Shown: positions 9,432 through 18,812 of the stretch, piece after piece
Layout of the letters: every line of letters begins with the position of its first letter
Numbering within the stretch: the first letter of the stretch is position 1
NCBI RefSeq assembly: GCF_005405405.1
Contig: NZ_BJDZ01000013.1
Location: forward strand, 1 to 64,000
DNA: 64,000 nucleotides
Direction: 5' to 3'
From: Lactiplantibacillus plajomi
Lineage (GTDB): Bacteria; Bacillota; Bacilli; Lactobacillales; Lactobacillaceae
Program-made: the position numbers and the translations under genes
The notes under the pieces: model-generated
The model's database searches: none
What the model was told of the DNA's origin: nothing
The model's input: only the letters and a program-made list of their open reading frames with translations

Positions 9432-9483
9432 GCACCTTCATCCGGACTTGTGAAGAAGGTGCACCACTTGTCACCTAGTGCAC
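9432..9483. promoter_or_regulatory. Inverted repeat cluster between hxlR and the oxidoreductase (candidate operator)
   Basis: GCACCTTC (9432-9439) and GAAGGTGC (9455-9462) form an 8-bp inverted repeat. Overlapping it are two GTGCAC palindromes (9460-9465, 9478-9483), 18 bp apart. This lies in the shared 165-bp regulatory region of a divergent regulator/enzyme pair. Confidence 0.45.
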
Positions 9484-9549
9484 TTAAAGACACGTCTTAA
9501 CTTTTTACGTGAACGGGGTATCGTTAGGTGCAAAGGGAGGCTCATCACA

Positions 9550-10578
9550 ATGCCAAAATCAATTAAAGCAGTCGGTTTTTATCAACACTTACCTATTAGT
9601 AACCCCAATAGTTTTCAAGACCTTTCGGTAGCGGATCCGGTCGTTAGCGGTCACGACCTGCTTGTCGAAGTTGCCGGCGTTGCCGTTAATCCAGTCGACG
9701 TCTTCGTTAGAAGAGCCGGCCGGGCCACCCGCCGTGCCCATCCTAAAATTATCGGTTGGGACGCGTGCGGAACCGTCCGGGCGACCGGCGCGGATGTCAC
9801 CCTTTTCCAACCTGGCGATCGGGTCTGGTACGCTGGCGACTTTACCCGCTCTGGTAGCAATGCCCAGCACCAACTTGTCGACGAACGACTAGTTGGCCGG
9901 GCACCGACTAACCTGACCACCGCCCAAGCCGCCGCGGTGCCGCTCGTAGGGCTAACGGCGTATGAATCACTCTTTGAGCAACTTCGGTTGGACCGGCACG
10001 ATAATCACGGCCAAACACTACTAATTATTAATGGCGCTGGTGGGGTCGGCTCGATGGCCATTCAACTTGCAAAGCGTGCCGGACTAACCGTCATCGCCAC
10101 GGCCTCCCGTCCAGACTCGGTTGGCTGGGTTCGCCAACTCGGCGCGGATGAAATTATCGACCACCACCAAGACTTGGTCCCGCAAGTTCGGCGGACCCGT
10201 AAATACGTCGACGCAATTTTAAACCTCAATAATTTAGACGCCCATTGGAACGAAATCGCGGAATTGATCAAACCGAACGGCGCCGTGGTCGCCACTACCG
10301 AAAATCGCCGACTGATTGATTTACAAAAACTAACGAAAAAACGGGTCACCTTCGCCTGGGAATGGATGTACAGTAAATCCTACTACCACAGCGCCCAGAT
10401 GAGCTCGCAACACCAAATTTTAAACCGCCTTGCCGAACTGTACGAACTAGGCGCCCTCATGCCAATCAATAAAATAACCTACCAACCAATCAACGCGACG
10501 AATATGCGCCGTGCGCACGCCCAGGTAGAAGCCGGCACCATGGTTGGTAAAGTCGTGCTAACGGGATGGCCACACTAA
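9550..10578 (+). CDS. Zinc-type alcohol dehydrogenase-like / quinone oxidoreductase
   Basis: An MDR-superfamily NAD(P)H-dependent oxidoreductase of the zinc-independent quinone oxidoreductase (ZADH/QOR) type, 342 aa. It has a GroES-like N-terminal domain and a Rossmann domain with a nucleotide-binding GAGGVGSMA motif near residue 160, and it lacks the structural Cys cluster of Zn alcohol dehydrogenases. ATG 9550 follows AAGGGAGG by nine bases. Its divergent pairing with an HxlR regulator suggests detoxification of quinones or reactive aldehydes; that is inference. Confidence 0.85.
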   Translation: MPKSIKAVGFYQHLPISNPNSFQDLSVADPVVSGHDLLVEVAGVAVNPVDVFVRRAGRATRRAHPKIIGWDACGTVRATGADVTLFQPGDRVWYAGDFTRSGSNAQHQLVDERLVGRAPTNLTTAQAAAVPLVGLTAYESLFEQLRLDRHDNHGQTLLIINGAGGVGSMAIQLAKRAGLTVIATASRPDSVGWVRQLGADEIIDHHQDLVPQVRRTRKYVDAILNLNNLDAHWNEIAELIKPNGAVVATTENRRLIDLQKLTKKRVTFAWEWMYSKSYYHSAQMSSQHQILNRLAELYELGALMPINKITYQPINATNMRRAHAQVEAGTMVGKVVLTGWPH

Positions 10579-10582
10579 AAAT

Positions 10583-10648
10583 GACTGTGACATTAGTCGC
10601 AGCCCCTGTATATCTCCAAATACTGGTAGCCAAAACGTACGCTAAAAA
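10583..10648. repeat. Dispersed intergenic repeat, copy A
   Basis: About 65 bp that aligns closely with 63435-63503: a TGTGACATTAGTC.CAG hairpin half, then a TCC.AATA.TG.TAG segment and the core AAACGTACGC.AAAA. Most differences are transitions. It lies between convergent genes. Confidence 0.65.
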
Positions 10649-10673
10649 AAACGCCCAACCACGCAGTTGGACG
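10647..10673 (-). terminator. Terminator for the endA-direction transcript
   Basis: On the minus strand ACGTCCAAC and GTTGGGCGT form a 9-bp stem around TGCGTG, followed by eight T. It lies nearly 280 bp beyond the endA stop. Confidence 0.75.
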
Positions 10674-10866
10674 TCAAAGGGTAATTAGTACTAACAATCA
10701 ATAACGATTGTTGCCACGCCGCGGTTGGGAGTCCGCAACGTACTATGGAAAATTCACAGGTACTTGGGAAGGAACCTGATCGTTCAGGTCAAACGTTACT
10801 TGTTAATGATATTGAGAGAAAAATAGCAATTAACGGCGGTTAAGTAACGCTTATGGTTCTTAGTAT
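10660..10866 (-). ncRNA. Possible structured RNA in the endA 3' region
   Basis: Reading the minus strand, a TATACT (10862-10867) is followed by a long hairpin closed by CGTTACTT/AAGTAACG. After it come an ACCTGA-ACGA-TCAGGT hairpin, a GTTGC/GCAAC stem, an AACAATC/GATTGTT hairpin and a terminator. There is no good -35. It may be an sRNA of about 210 nt or a structured 3' UTR of the nuclease mRNA. I do not recognise a known RNA family. Confidence 0.35.
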
Positions 10867-10949
10867 AACCACTGCGCATAATTTTGCTAGTCGTCCTGGT
10901 CACCACTGTCGCGGAATAGGACAATTTTCATGAATTGTACTGCTTTTCG

Positions 10950-11888
10950 TTAATTTAAATGCTTCTTAACGTACTTATAACCGTAACGGTACAGTTCGCG
11001 TTCCACTTGCTTAGTTGTCGTTGGCTTCTTTGAATAACGCCGCGAGCTACTCGTGTTCGCACTACTGTTGACGCGGTCGGCACCGGCAACTTGCATGTTA
11101 CTGTCAGCCTTGCCACGACCGGTTGCATAATCGAAGCTCACTCCCGGCTCAACGTTCCAAATATAAACGTTGAAGTTCACACTGCCGTCCGTTGAAAGCG
11201 CCTGTGACCAGTAACCGCGCGGCATTAATTCGTCGCCCCGGAAAACGGTCGTCACCTTATAGATGACCTTTTTCCCTTGCTCCAACGCCGTTCGAACTTG
11301 GTCTTCATAAATTTGCATTGTCTGTTGGTTAGAATAGGCCGTCTGGGTGGCCAGGTTTTTTGGATTATCCAAACTCCCATCTTCGCCCTGCCGGTACTGA
11401 CCGTCCTGAGTCAGGTTAAAGGTCAGCGTGTAGGCTAACAAATGCCCGCGGTTTTGCGGGTAGACCCGCTTACCGTTGACCTTGATCGGTTGGTTATGCC
11501 AGCCGGTCGGTTGCCAATTTTGCGCGGCGCGCCCCGCGGACCGACCCAAATTAGCCTTACTTAAGTAGGCCGTGTCGGTGGTCGTCCGGTTCAACCGGTC
11601 CAGGTTCCCGTAGTCAACCTTCGACTTTTTCCACTGACTGGCCGCCAACGTGCTTTTGCCGCTGTTGACCTTAATGGCGGCCGCCCCGCCCGATTTATAC
11701 GTCATTTTTGCAAGTTGCTGGTAAGTTTGTTGGCTATTGCCACTCGTCTTTGTTCCGGAAGTCGCCGGCGAACTCTCCTGCCGCGCTGACTCACTGTTGG
11801 TCGTACTGGTCGTCGTGCTACAGCCCGCAAGCCCCAGTCCTAAACTAATAACGACGGCGACTGCCACCCGTCGTGTCCATTTAAACAT
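10950..11888 (-). CDS. Lipoprotein DNA/RNA non-specific endonuclease
   Basis: A 312-residue secreted nuclease. An N-terminal signal peptide with lipobox (LGLAGC, Cys about residue 23) predicts anchoring to the membrane. A Ser/Thr/Asn-rich linker (about 24-60) precedes a DNA/RNA non-specific endonuclease domain of the EndA/Spd type. That domain contains the NRGHLLAY segment (the DRGH-like active site, here N-R-G-H) and a downstream Asn-rich metal-binding region. Start ATG 11888 follows GGAAAG; the longer frame to 11906 is not supported. The MFS gene lies about 90 bp upstream on the same strand with no terminator between, so it may be cotranscribed. Confidence 0.85.
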   Translation of the reverse strand: MFKWTRRVAVAVVISLGLGLAGCSTTTSTTNSESARQESSPATSGTKTSGNSQQTYQQLAKMTYKSGGAAAIKVNSGKSTLAASQWKKSKVDYGNLDRLNRTTTDTAYLSKANLGRSAGRAAQNWQPTGWHNQPIKVNGKRVYPQNRGHLLAYTLTFNLTQDGQYRQGEDGSLDNPKNLATQTAYSNQQTMQIYEDQVRTALEQGKKVIYKVTTVFRGDELMPRGYWSQALSTDGSVNFNVYIWNVEPGVSFDYATGRGKADSNMQVAGADRVNSSANTSSSRRYSKKPTTTKQVERELYRYGYKYVKKHLN

Positions 11889-11976
11889 ACTTTCTTTCCG
11901 CCCCATCTTTTTAAAGGATACCTTAATGATAACGTACTTTGGCTAGGGGAACAAATGTTTTGTTAACTTTCAGAGA

Positions 11977-13482
11977 TTAACTTGGGTGCGTCGCCGTCGT
12001 TTTTAAATTGGATTGCTTAGTCCGTCGTCGCGGCGCCCGAAACGCCCAGATATTGATGGCAATCCCCACGAGCAGCAGTAGGAACGCCACTCCCATAATG
12101 TGGTGTAAACCCGAGTGTAGGATGTGCCGCATGGCGGGCAATAATTTAGCTGGCAAGTGCCCCGCACTGGTTGCATCGCTTAACTCGTTCATCATATTCA
12201 TCGTAATGTGACCACCCGACTTGGCAACCCCGGTCGTCAACGCGTGGTTCAAGACGATACTGTAAACCGACGCCATGAAGGTCTGACCCAGCATCCGCAC
12301 CAACAAGCTAAAGGAGGTCGCAATCGGCACGTCGCGGTGACGCGCCTGTTGTTGCACGCTGACCTGCAACACGGTAAAACAGATGCCGATGCCACAACCC
12401 TGTAACGCACTAGCCACTAATAGTAACCAGTAGTTCGTTTGTTGACCGGCGACTGCCAGTAAGCCACACGCGAGTAACATACCGATAAAGCCAATCATGA
12501 CCACCGTCCGTGTCGACCAGCGGCGTTCCATATTGCCACTCCACTGGGCACCCAAAAAGTTCGTGATTGACCCCGGAATTTGGGTGACACCCCCAATCAC
12601 GGCGGTCGTTCCCAGTAACCCCTGGGCCCACATTGGGACGTAGACGTTAAAGCCGACGAAGAAACCGTAAATTAGGAAGAACATTCCGAAGGCCGCGACC
12701 AAGTAACGGTTTTTAAATAACCGTAACGGAATGATTGGGTCACTGGCCCGCCGTTCCACCACGACTAGGCCGGTAAGTAGACCAACTGCCACTAATAAAA
12801 TGATGCCAATGGCAATGGGGGTCAGCTTGCCGATCATTTCGATGCCGACTAACAAACTGACCAAGCCGGCGCTTAACAATAGCGCGCCCCAGTAGTCGAC
12901 CTTTTCCGTAGCTGGCTTGACCGCTGGTGCTTTGTATAACCACTGAATAATGATAATTGATGCGAGCCCGATCGGCACGTTGATGTAAAAGACCCAGTGC
13001 CAACCAAAATTATCTACAATGAAACCGCCGACTAGCGGGCCAATGATCGCCGCGGTACTGAAACTGGCAGTGACGTAGCCAAAGACCTTGCCACGCTTAA
13101 CCGGGTCGCGGTAAATTTCGGCGTAAATAATGTACGGAATGGCGGTCATGCCACCACTACCGATTCCCATCACCGTCCGGGCGGCAATCAGGAAGATAAT
13201 GTTCGGCGCGAGCCCCTCCAGCAGCGCACCAATCACGAAAATCAGCGTTGAAATCTGATAGGCTTTCTTATTGCCGATTCGCTCACCCAACTTACTCCAC
13301 AGTGGCGTCGTTACCGCCCCGCCAAGCAAGAAGACCGCGACGATCCAGCCCATCAGTTGCAGCCCGTGCAAGTCACTGATAATCGCCGGCAACGCCGTAC
13401 TAATAATGGTACTATCCAGGCCGTTCATCGCGTTGGATAATAACAACGCGATCGTGACGACCATCGTTACTTTTTTCGACAC
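11977..13482 (-). CDS. MFS drug:H+ antiporter-2 (DHA2, 14 TM) exporter
   Basis: A 501-aa 14-helix MFS protein. The N-terminal half shows the motif-C-like GPLVGGFIVDNFGWHWVFYINVPIG stretch of DHA2 drug exporters (residues about 148-170), and a GERIGNKK motif A-type loop is present. It probably exports toxic organic compounds. GTG 13482 follows GGAGGAATTTTAG, a strong SD. Confidence 0.9.
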   Translation of the reverse strand: MSKKVTMVVTIALLLSNAMNGLDSTIISTALPAIISDLHGLQLMGWIVAVFLLGGAVTTPLWSKLGERIGNKKAYQISTLIFVIGALLEGLAPNIIFLIAARTVMGIGSGGMTAIPYIIYAEIYRDPVKRGKVFGYVTASFSTAAIIGPLVGGFIVDNFGWHWVFYINVPIGLASIIIIQWLYKAPAVKPATEKVDYWGALLLSAGLVSLLVGIEMIGKLTPIAIGIILLVAVGLLTGLVVVERRASDPIIPLRLFKNRYLVAAFGMFFLIYGFFVGFNVYVPMWAQGLLGTTAVIGGVTQIPGSITNFLGAQWSGNMERRWSTRTVVMIGFIGMLLACGLLAVAGQQTNYWLLLVASALQGCGIGICFTVLQVSVQQQARHRDVPIATSFSLLVRMLGQTFMASVYSIVLNHALTTGVAKSGGHITMNMMNELSDATSAGHLPAKLLPAMRHILHSGLHHIMGVAFLLLLVGIAINIWAFRAPRRRTKQSNLKTTATHPS

Positions 13483-13793
13483 CTAAAATTCCTCCAAATA
13501 TGTAAAGCTGATACTAAAATAATCACACCCTTTTAGCCTACACTAATTTTCAGAACAAGACTATGACCTTTTCAGAAAGTTTACAATGTTGTGTCGGAAA
13601 AATGGTGGACAACAAAACCAGCCACCCGTTGGTACGAACAACAATGATTATCAGTCAATACTAAAAAGACCTTATCCTAAACAGGGTAAGATCACAGTAG
13701 TCGTTCGTATAAAAATGGCTGTCAAATAACGGGTACGCTGACGTGTGGTGTGGTAAGTCGCCCTAATCTCGTCTTCCTAACCACTACCTTTGC
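13483..13793. other. Gene-free stretch with a GNAT-side terminator
   Basis: No ORF is supported. The only clear element is the terminator at 13666-13692. An AT-rich region just upstream of the MFS start presumably holds its promoter, but I see no consensus pair. Confidence 0.5.
13666..13692 (-). terminator. Terminator after the GNAT gene
   Basis: On the minus strand GATCTTACCC and GGATAAGGTC pair (one wobble and one mismatch), followed by TTTTTAG. Confidence 0.5.
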
Positions 13794-14318
13794 TTACGCA
13801 CTGGCCCGTTGCCAGTCCGCGCGGCTGAGCGCGTACATCATCACGTGAACCCGTTCACCGGACGTAATCGTGACCGTCTTTAATTCACCTTCATCGTGCA
13901 TGCCCATCTTAGCCATCACCCGTCCCGAGCGCGGGTTCACGCTGGCAAAGTGCGCCTCGATGCGGGTCAAGCCTAACTGTTCAAAGCCATAAGTCATTAA
14001 CCGGCGGCCAGCTTCAGCCACGTAGCCCGCTCCCCAGGCGGCTGGGCTCAAAGCGTAAGTCAACGCGGCGGTCGTGCCGGTGACGTGAAACTCAAAAAAG
14101 CCGATCAACTGGTGGTCGCGCTTCCGTTCCAGCCCAAAGGTCGTCGTCCGGTCCGCCAAAAAATGCTCTTGGAAAATCCGTTCAAAGTCGGCACTGGTCT
14201 TCACCGTTTGGTAACGTAAGTAAGCCACCACCCGCGTATCAAAAATCATCGCCCGTAACGGTGCGGCGTCGGCTCTCGTTAGTGGCCGGATCACCAAGCG
14301 GTCCGTCTCAAATTGCAT
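13794..14318 (-). CDS. GNAT acetyltransferase, RimJ/RimL type
   Basis: A 174-aa Gcn5-related N-acetyltransferase. It has the N-terminal TDRLVIRPL strand of the RimJ/RimL subgroup, the GYVAEAGRRLMTYGFEQLG acetyl-CoA region (about residues 92-112) and N-P-R-S-G-R-VMAKMGM (about 128-140). The substrate (protein N-terminus, amino acid or drug) is unknown. Monocistronic. Confidence 0.88.
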   Translation of the reverse strand: MQFETDRLVIRPLTRADAAPLRAMIFDTRVVAYLRYQTVKTSADFERIFQEHFLADRTTTFGLERKRDHQLIGFFEFHVTGTTAALTYALSPAAWGAGYVAEAGRRLMTYGFEQLGLTRIEAHFASVNPRSGRVMAKMGMHDEGELKTVTITSGERVHVMMYALSRADWQRASA

Positions 14319-14404
14319 GCAATCAATCCTCTCTCATCAAAGTCGCAATTTTTACATTATAACTTTACTGAGCGGGTTGTAAATTATTTTGTTTGCTTGC
14401 TAGT

Positions 14405-14439
14405 AAAAGGCCCTTATCCAAAACCGGATAAGGGCCTTT
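14405..14439 (-). terminator. Terminator of the suf operon
   Basis: A 14-bp stem (AAAGGCCCTTATCC with GGATAAGGGCCTTT), 20 bp beyond the sufB stop. Confidence 0.8.
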
Positions 14440-14456
14440 GATTACTGGCTCAATAC

Positions 14457-15872
14457 TTAACCAATCGAGCCTTCCATTTCAAAACTAATTAGGCGGTTGA
14501 GTTCAACCGCGTACTCCATCGGTAACTGTTTGGTAAACGGCTCGACGAAGCCCATGATGATCATTTCGGTCGCTTTTTGTTCAGAAATACCGCGGCTCAT
14601 TAAGTAGTAGAGTTGGGCTTCTGAAACTTTCGAAACCTTCGCTTCGTGCTCCATTGACACGTTACCGTTCAAAATTTCATTATACGGAATCGTATCACTG
14701 GTCGACAAGTCGTCCATGATAATCGTATCGCATTCCACGTGGGCAAACGAGCCGTCGGAATGGCGCCCAAAACGGACGGTCCCGCGGTAGTCGACCGCCC
14801 CGCCGTCCTTGGCAATCGACTTGGACACGATCGACGAAGTCGTGTTTTTAGCATTATGGATCATCCGTGCACCGGTATCCTGGTCAACGTTTTGGCCGGC
14901 AACCGCGATTGACAGCATCGTACCGTGAGCGCCCTCACCATTTAAGTAAACGGACGGGTACTTCATCGTGATCTTAGAACCAAGGTTACCGTCGACCCAT
15001 TCCATCGTCGCGTTGGCCATGGCTTGCGCCCGTTTAGTTTCCAAGCTATACACGTTATTCGACCAGTTTTGAATCGTCGTGTAGCGACAGGTCGCGTTGG
15101 CCAACACGTTAACTTCTACGACCGCCGCGTGCAGGCTGTCGGAGTCGTAATTCGGGGCCGTACACCCTTCTACGTAGTTCACGCTGGCACCCTCACCAAC
15201 GATGATCAGCGTCCGTTCAAACTGGCCGGTATTTTCCGCGTTGATCCGGAAGTACGACTGAATCGGCGTATCTAACTTAACGCCCTTAGGGACGTAGATG
15301 AACGTGCCCCCGGACCACACGGCACAGTTCAAGGCCGCGTACTTATTGGTGTTGGCCGGAACTAGTTTTCCGAACCACTTTTTGAACAGTTCCGGGTACT
15401 TTTGCAGCGCCGTATCGGTATCGGTGAAAATAATCCCGGTCTTTTCAAAGGTCGCCTGCATGCGGTGATAGACGACTTCCGATTCGTACTGGGCACTCGA
15501 CCCCGCCAAGTACTTGCGTTCCGCTTGGGGGACGCCTAACCGGTCGAAGGTCTGCTTAATTTTATCCGGGACATCGTTCCAGTCACGGTACTTCTTATCG
15601 GTCGCCTTCTGGAAATACTTCATGTGAACCAAGTCAAGGCCGCTCAAATCCGGCCCGACTTTTGGTTCCGGTAGTTGTAAGTAGGTGTGGTAGGCTTTCA
15701 GCCGGTAATCCAGCATCCACTGCGGTTCGTGTTTCTCCGCCGAAATCTGGCGAACGACCGCTTCGGTCAACCCCTCACCGGTCGAATAAACCGGCGTGAC
15801 GTCGTCGTGAAAGCCATATTCATAATTATCGGTACCCGCAACCACTTCACGGGCTTTAGTTGGTTCTGCCAT
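14457..15872 (-). CDS. sufB: SufB, Fe-S cluster assembly scaffold subunit
   Basis: Last gene of sufCDSUB. SufB (471 aa) carries the right-handed beta-helix core and forms the SufBCD scaffold on which clusters are built. The C-terminal [21 protein letters not shown] segment is characteristic of the family. ATG 15872 lies inside the end of sufU (17-bp overlap) with GGGGG eight bases upstream; the earlier in-frame ATG 15881 has no SD. Length matches Firmicutes SufB. Confidence 0.97.
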   Translation of the reverse strand: MAEPTKAREVVAGTDNYEYGFHDDVTPVYSTGEGLTEAVVRQISAEKHEPQWMLDYRLKAYHTYLQLPEPKVGPDLSGLDLVHMKYFQKATDKKYRDWNDVPDKIKQTFDRLGVPQAERKYLAGSSAQYESEVVYHRMQATFEKTGIIFTDTDTALQKYPELFKKWFGKLVPANTNKYAALNCAVWSGGTFIYVPKGVKLDTPIQSYFRINAENTGQFERTLIIVGEGASVNYVEGCTAPNYDSDSLHAAVVEVNVLANATCRYTTIQNWSNNVYSLETKRAQAMANATMEWVDGNLGSKITMKYPSVYLNGEGAHGTMLSIAVAGQNVDQDTGARMIHNAKNTTSSIVSKSIAKDGGAVDYRGTVRFGRHSDGSFAHVECDTIIMDDLSTSDTIPYNEILNGNVSMEHEAKVSKVSEAQLYYLMSRGISEQKATEMIIMGFVEPFTKQLPMEYAVELNRLISFEMEGSIG

Positions 15873-16314
15873 TAGTTGCATCCCCCATCGTTAATAATTG
15901 ATCCGCCGCGTGCCACGCCAAGGTCGCACACTTGATCCGGGTCGGAAATTCGGCCACCGTGGCTAAGACGGCGGCGTCCCCCAACGCGTGCTGAGCGGCC
16001 GGGGATAATTGCGTCCCGGTGATCAGCTTGGAGAAATTGGCAATGCGCTGCCGGGCTGCGCTGACCGGCTGACCTTGCAGGACGTCCGTCATGATACTAG
16101 CCGACGCCTGCGAAATCGTACAGCCGTCACCGGTAAAGGCCGCTTGCTCGATTGTTTGATCCTTAATCACTAGTTGAACATTGATCGTATCGCCACAACT
16201 CGGATTATGCAGCGTCACGCTGGGCACCCCGGTTAGCGTCTCGCAATGGTGCAGTGCCTGGGCGTTTTCCAAAATAACCGTCTGGTAAAGTGCTTTTAAA
16301 TTCAAAATACTCAT
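15856..16314 (-). CDS. sufU: SufU, zinc-dependent sulfurtransferase of the SUF system
   Basis: A 152-aa IscU-like SufU. Zn-binding and sulfur-acceptor residues are visible: NPSCGD (Cys near residue 40), GDGCTIS (Cys near 66) and the C-terminal [10 protein letters not shown] (Cys near 128). The family insertion between the second and third Cys is present. It takes persulfide from SufS. ATGA overlap with sufS. Confidence 0.96.
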   Translation of the reverse strand: MSILNLKALYQTVILENAQALHHCETLTGVPSVTLHNPSCGDTINVQLVIKDQTIEQAAFTGDGCTISQASASIMTDVLQGQPVSAARQRIANFSKLITGTQLSPAAQHALGDAAVLATVAEFPTRIKCATLAWHAADQLLTMGDATNGRTN

Positions 16315-17534
16315 ACGTGAAAGAACTCCTTTACCGCTTGAAGCGCCGTCAAGAAGCGCTCAACGTCCGTGGAATTATTATAAAAGCCGACACTGGCGCG
16401 GACCGTTGCGGTCACCTTTAAGTAACGCATCAGCGGTTGCGCGCAGTGGTGCCCAGCCCGGACTTCCACCCCGGCCATGTCCAGGCCGGTTGCCACGTCG
16501 TGCGGGTGTAAATGGGCTAAGTTAAACGCCACCACCGGACCGTGGTCGGCCAGCGCACGGGGCCCATAAACCGTCACCCCGTCAATTTGACTTAACCCCG
16601 TTAAAAGTTGGTCAGTCAGCGGTTGTTCAAGTTCCTGAACAGCATCAAAGCCAACGCCTTGTAGGTAGGTCAACGCCGCGCCTAGACCAATCACGCCAGC
16701 AATGTTCGGCGTTCCGGCTTCAAAGCGCGCCGGAATCGCCGCAAACTCGGTCGTTTGCCAGTCCACGTCACTAATCATTTCGCCACCGAACTGAGCCGGT
16801 GTGAGTTGTTCTAGTAACGCATACTTTCCGTACAGGACACCAATCCCGGTCGGACCGTACACCTTATGGCCAGAAAAAGCGTAAAAATCAGCGTCTAACG
16901 TCTGAACGTCGACCGGTACGTGGGCTACCGCCTGCGCACCGTCCACGACGACCACCGCACCCTGAGCGTGAGCCAACTTGGCAATGGTTGCGACCGGGTT
17001 GGTCACCCCGAGGACGTTAGAAGCGTGGGCTACCGCCACTAGCTTGGTTTTAGCGGTAATTTGGCGGCGAGCATCCGCTAGGTCCAGCTGCCCATCCGCC
17101 GTTAAGCCGATGTACTTCAAAGTGGCGTGCTTACGCTGTGCTAATTGTTGCCACGGCACTAGGTTACTGTGGTGTTCCATGACGGTCACCACGATTTCAT
17201 CGCCGGCCGTCACAAACTGATCGCCGTAAGTTTGCGCAACCCAATTCAGACTATCGGTCGCCGAACGGGTAAAGAAGACCTCTTCGCGCCGCGCCGCGTG
17301 CAAAAAGGCTGCCACTTGGTCCCGAACCGCTTCGTACTGGTCAGTCGCCTTGGCCGCCAGCGTATACACGCCGCGGTGAACGTTGGCGTTATCGGTCGTG
17401 TAATAGTGCGTCAACGCGTCGATGACCGCTTGTGGCTTTTGACTGGTCGCCGCGTTATCCAGGTACGTTAACGGTTCACCATTAATTTGCGTCGTTAAAA
17501 TTGGAAAGTCGGCGCGATAATTAAGCTTCTTCAT
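16311..17534 (-). CDS. sufS: SufS, cysteine desulfurase
   Basis: A 407-aa PLP-dependent group II cysteine desulfurase. It frees sulfur from cysteine and passes it to SufU. The PLP lysine lies in FSGHKVYGPTGIG (about residue 225), and the active-site Cys is in VRAGHHCAQPLM (about 364). It overlaps sufD by 14 bp at its start. Confidence 0.97.
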   Translation of the reverse strand: MKKLNYRADFPILTTQINGEPLTYLDNAATSQKPQAVIDALTHYYTTDNANVHRGVYTLAAKATDQYEAVRDQVAAFLHAARREEVFFTRSATDSLNWVAQTYGDQFVTAGDEIVVTVMEHHSNLVPWQQLAQRKHATLKYIGLTADGQLDLADARRQITAKTKLVAVAHASNVLGVTNPVATIAKLAHAQGAVVVVDGAQAVAHVPVDVQTLDADFYAFSGHKVYGPTGIGVLYGKYALLEQLTPAQFGGEMISDVDWQTTEFAAIPARFEAGTPNIAGVIGLGAALTYLQGVGFDAVQELEQPLTDQLLTGLSQIDGVTVYGPRALADHGPVVAFNLAHLHPHDVATGLDMAGVEVRAGHHCAQPLMRYLKVTATVRASVGFYNNSTDVERFLTALQAVKEFFHV

Positions 17535-18801
17535 CGGCTAACCGCCTCTCTATCAACGCCATCAGTCGCTTGCGTAACCGCTGTGAGCGCAGTTCGGTCA
17601 CGACGCCCGCGAGGAACCCGCGAATCACCAACCGTTGGGCGATTGGTTTCGGAATCCCGCGACTAAGTAAGTAGTACATTTGTTGTTCGTCGACGCGGCC
17701 GACACTGGCAGCGTGGCCGGCTTCGACGTCGTTTTCATCGATTAATAAAATTGGGTTAGCGTCACCGCGGGCCTTGGAAGACAACATCAATAACCGGTTT
17801 TCCTGATCGGCTTTGGAACCGTGCGCCCCGTGAACGATGTGGCCGATACCGTTAAAAATCAGGGTGGCGTCGTCCAAAATCACGCCCCGTTGCACGATGT
17901 TGGCCACCGAATTCGGTCCGTAGTTGGTTACCCGGGTATCGATGCCCTGCGTCTGTTGCTGGTTAGCCACCGCAATCGTTTTGACGTTGGCTTCCGAGCC
18001 GCGGCCGCGTAGTTCGGTATCGAAATCGGCAACCACCCGACCCGCGTTCATTTCGGCTAACTCCCAGTTGAGGTGGGCGTCTGGCCGCAGCGTTCCGCGC
18101 CGGTTTAGGTAGGCCGTTGCACTGGCCGCTAAGTCGTCGATGCCGGCAAAGTTAACGTGACTCCCCGCACCAGCAACCACTTCCACGATCATGTGGACGC
18201 TAGCATCGCTGGTACCGACACTACCGAGGCGTTGCACCAGGTCAACTTGGCTGTTTTCTGCCGTCACGACTAAGTTATGTTGCACAAAACTTTGCGGTCG
18301 GCGCTGATCAACCAGTTGCATAATTTCCAACGGTTCCTTAATGACGACGTTAGCCGGTACGTACAGGAAAAAGCCGTTGGTCATCAACGCGGCGTTTAAC
18401 GCCGTCAGCTTATCAGTATCGGCCTTCAGTGCGTGTTGAAATAGGTTGGCTTTAACCAGCTCGGCGTGCTTGCGAATTGCGGTTCGTAAGTCACACAGAA
18501 TCACGCCCTGTTCGCGGACAGCCGCCGGTAAAGCGGCCCGGACAACGGTATCGCCCACCGTAAAGAAGTCGGTTTGCGCCCCGCGCGCGCTGACTTCTTC
18601 GGTCAGCCCGGGCTCAACGTCACCCGTGGGCGCGTCAACGTCCAATAAGGGCCAGTCGTGATAATCAATTTTTTCAAACGTTGGTAAGGCTAAGCGTGCG
18701 TAGTCGGCAACCGCCTGACTCCGACGTTTCATCAACCACGCCGGTTCCGCTAAAGTTTGGCTATATTCTTGAACGTTAGCCAACATTTGTGCTGTTTGCA
18801 T
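17521..18801 (-). CDS. sufD: SufD, Fe-S cluster assembly protein
   Basis: A 426-aa SufD with the SufB/SufD beta-helix core. The C-terminal segment AASVGRVDEQQMYYLLSRGI is typical. It partners with SufB and the SufC ATPase. ATG 18801 follows GGGGGCGAG. It lies 11 bp after sufC. Confidence 0.95.
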   Translation of the reverse strand: MQTAQMLANVQEYSQTLAEPAWLMKRRSQAVADYARLALPTFEKIDYHDWPLLDVDAPTGDVEPGLTEEVSARGAQTDFFTVGDTVVRAALPAAVREQGVILCDLRTAIRKHAELVKANLFQHALKADTDKLTALNAALMTNGFFLYVPANVVIKEPLEIMQLVDQRRPQSFVQHNLVVTAENSQVDLVQRLGSVGTSDASVHMIVEVVAGAGSHVNFAGIDDLAASATAYLNRRGTLRPDAHLNWELAEMNAGRVVADFDTELRGRGSEANVKTIAVANQQQTQGIDTRVTNYGPNSVANIVQRGVILDDATLIFNGIGHIVHGAHGSKADQENRLLMLSSKARGDANPILLIDENDVEAGHAASVGRVDEQQMYYLLSRGIPKPIAQRLVIRGFLAGVVTELRSQRLRKRLMALIERRLADEEA

Positions 18802-18812
18802 CCGCTCGCCCC

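Larger units (their letters stand above)
10579..10949. other. Gene-free stretch with a repeat copy and a structured endA 3' region
   Basis: No ORF is credible here. It holds one copy of the dispersed intergenic repeat (10583-10648), a minus-strand terminator (10647-10673) and a strongly hairpin-forming region (about 10674-10860) that is the 3' UTR of endA or a separate RNA. Confidence 0.6.

Noticed and set aside
9386-9493. N-terminal extension of the HxlR protein
   Set aside because: It would add 36 residues not found in the family, and overlaps the candidate operator; GGGGGA supports the internal ATG 9385.
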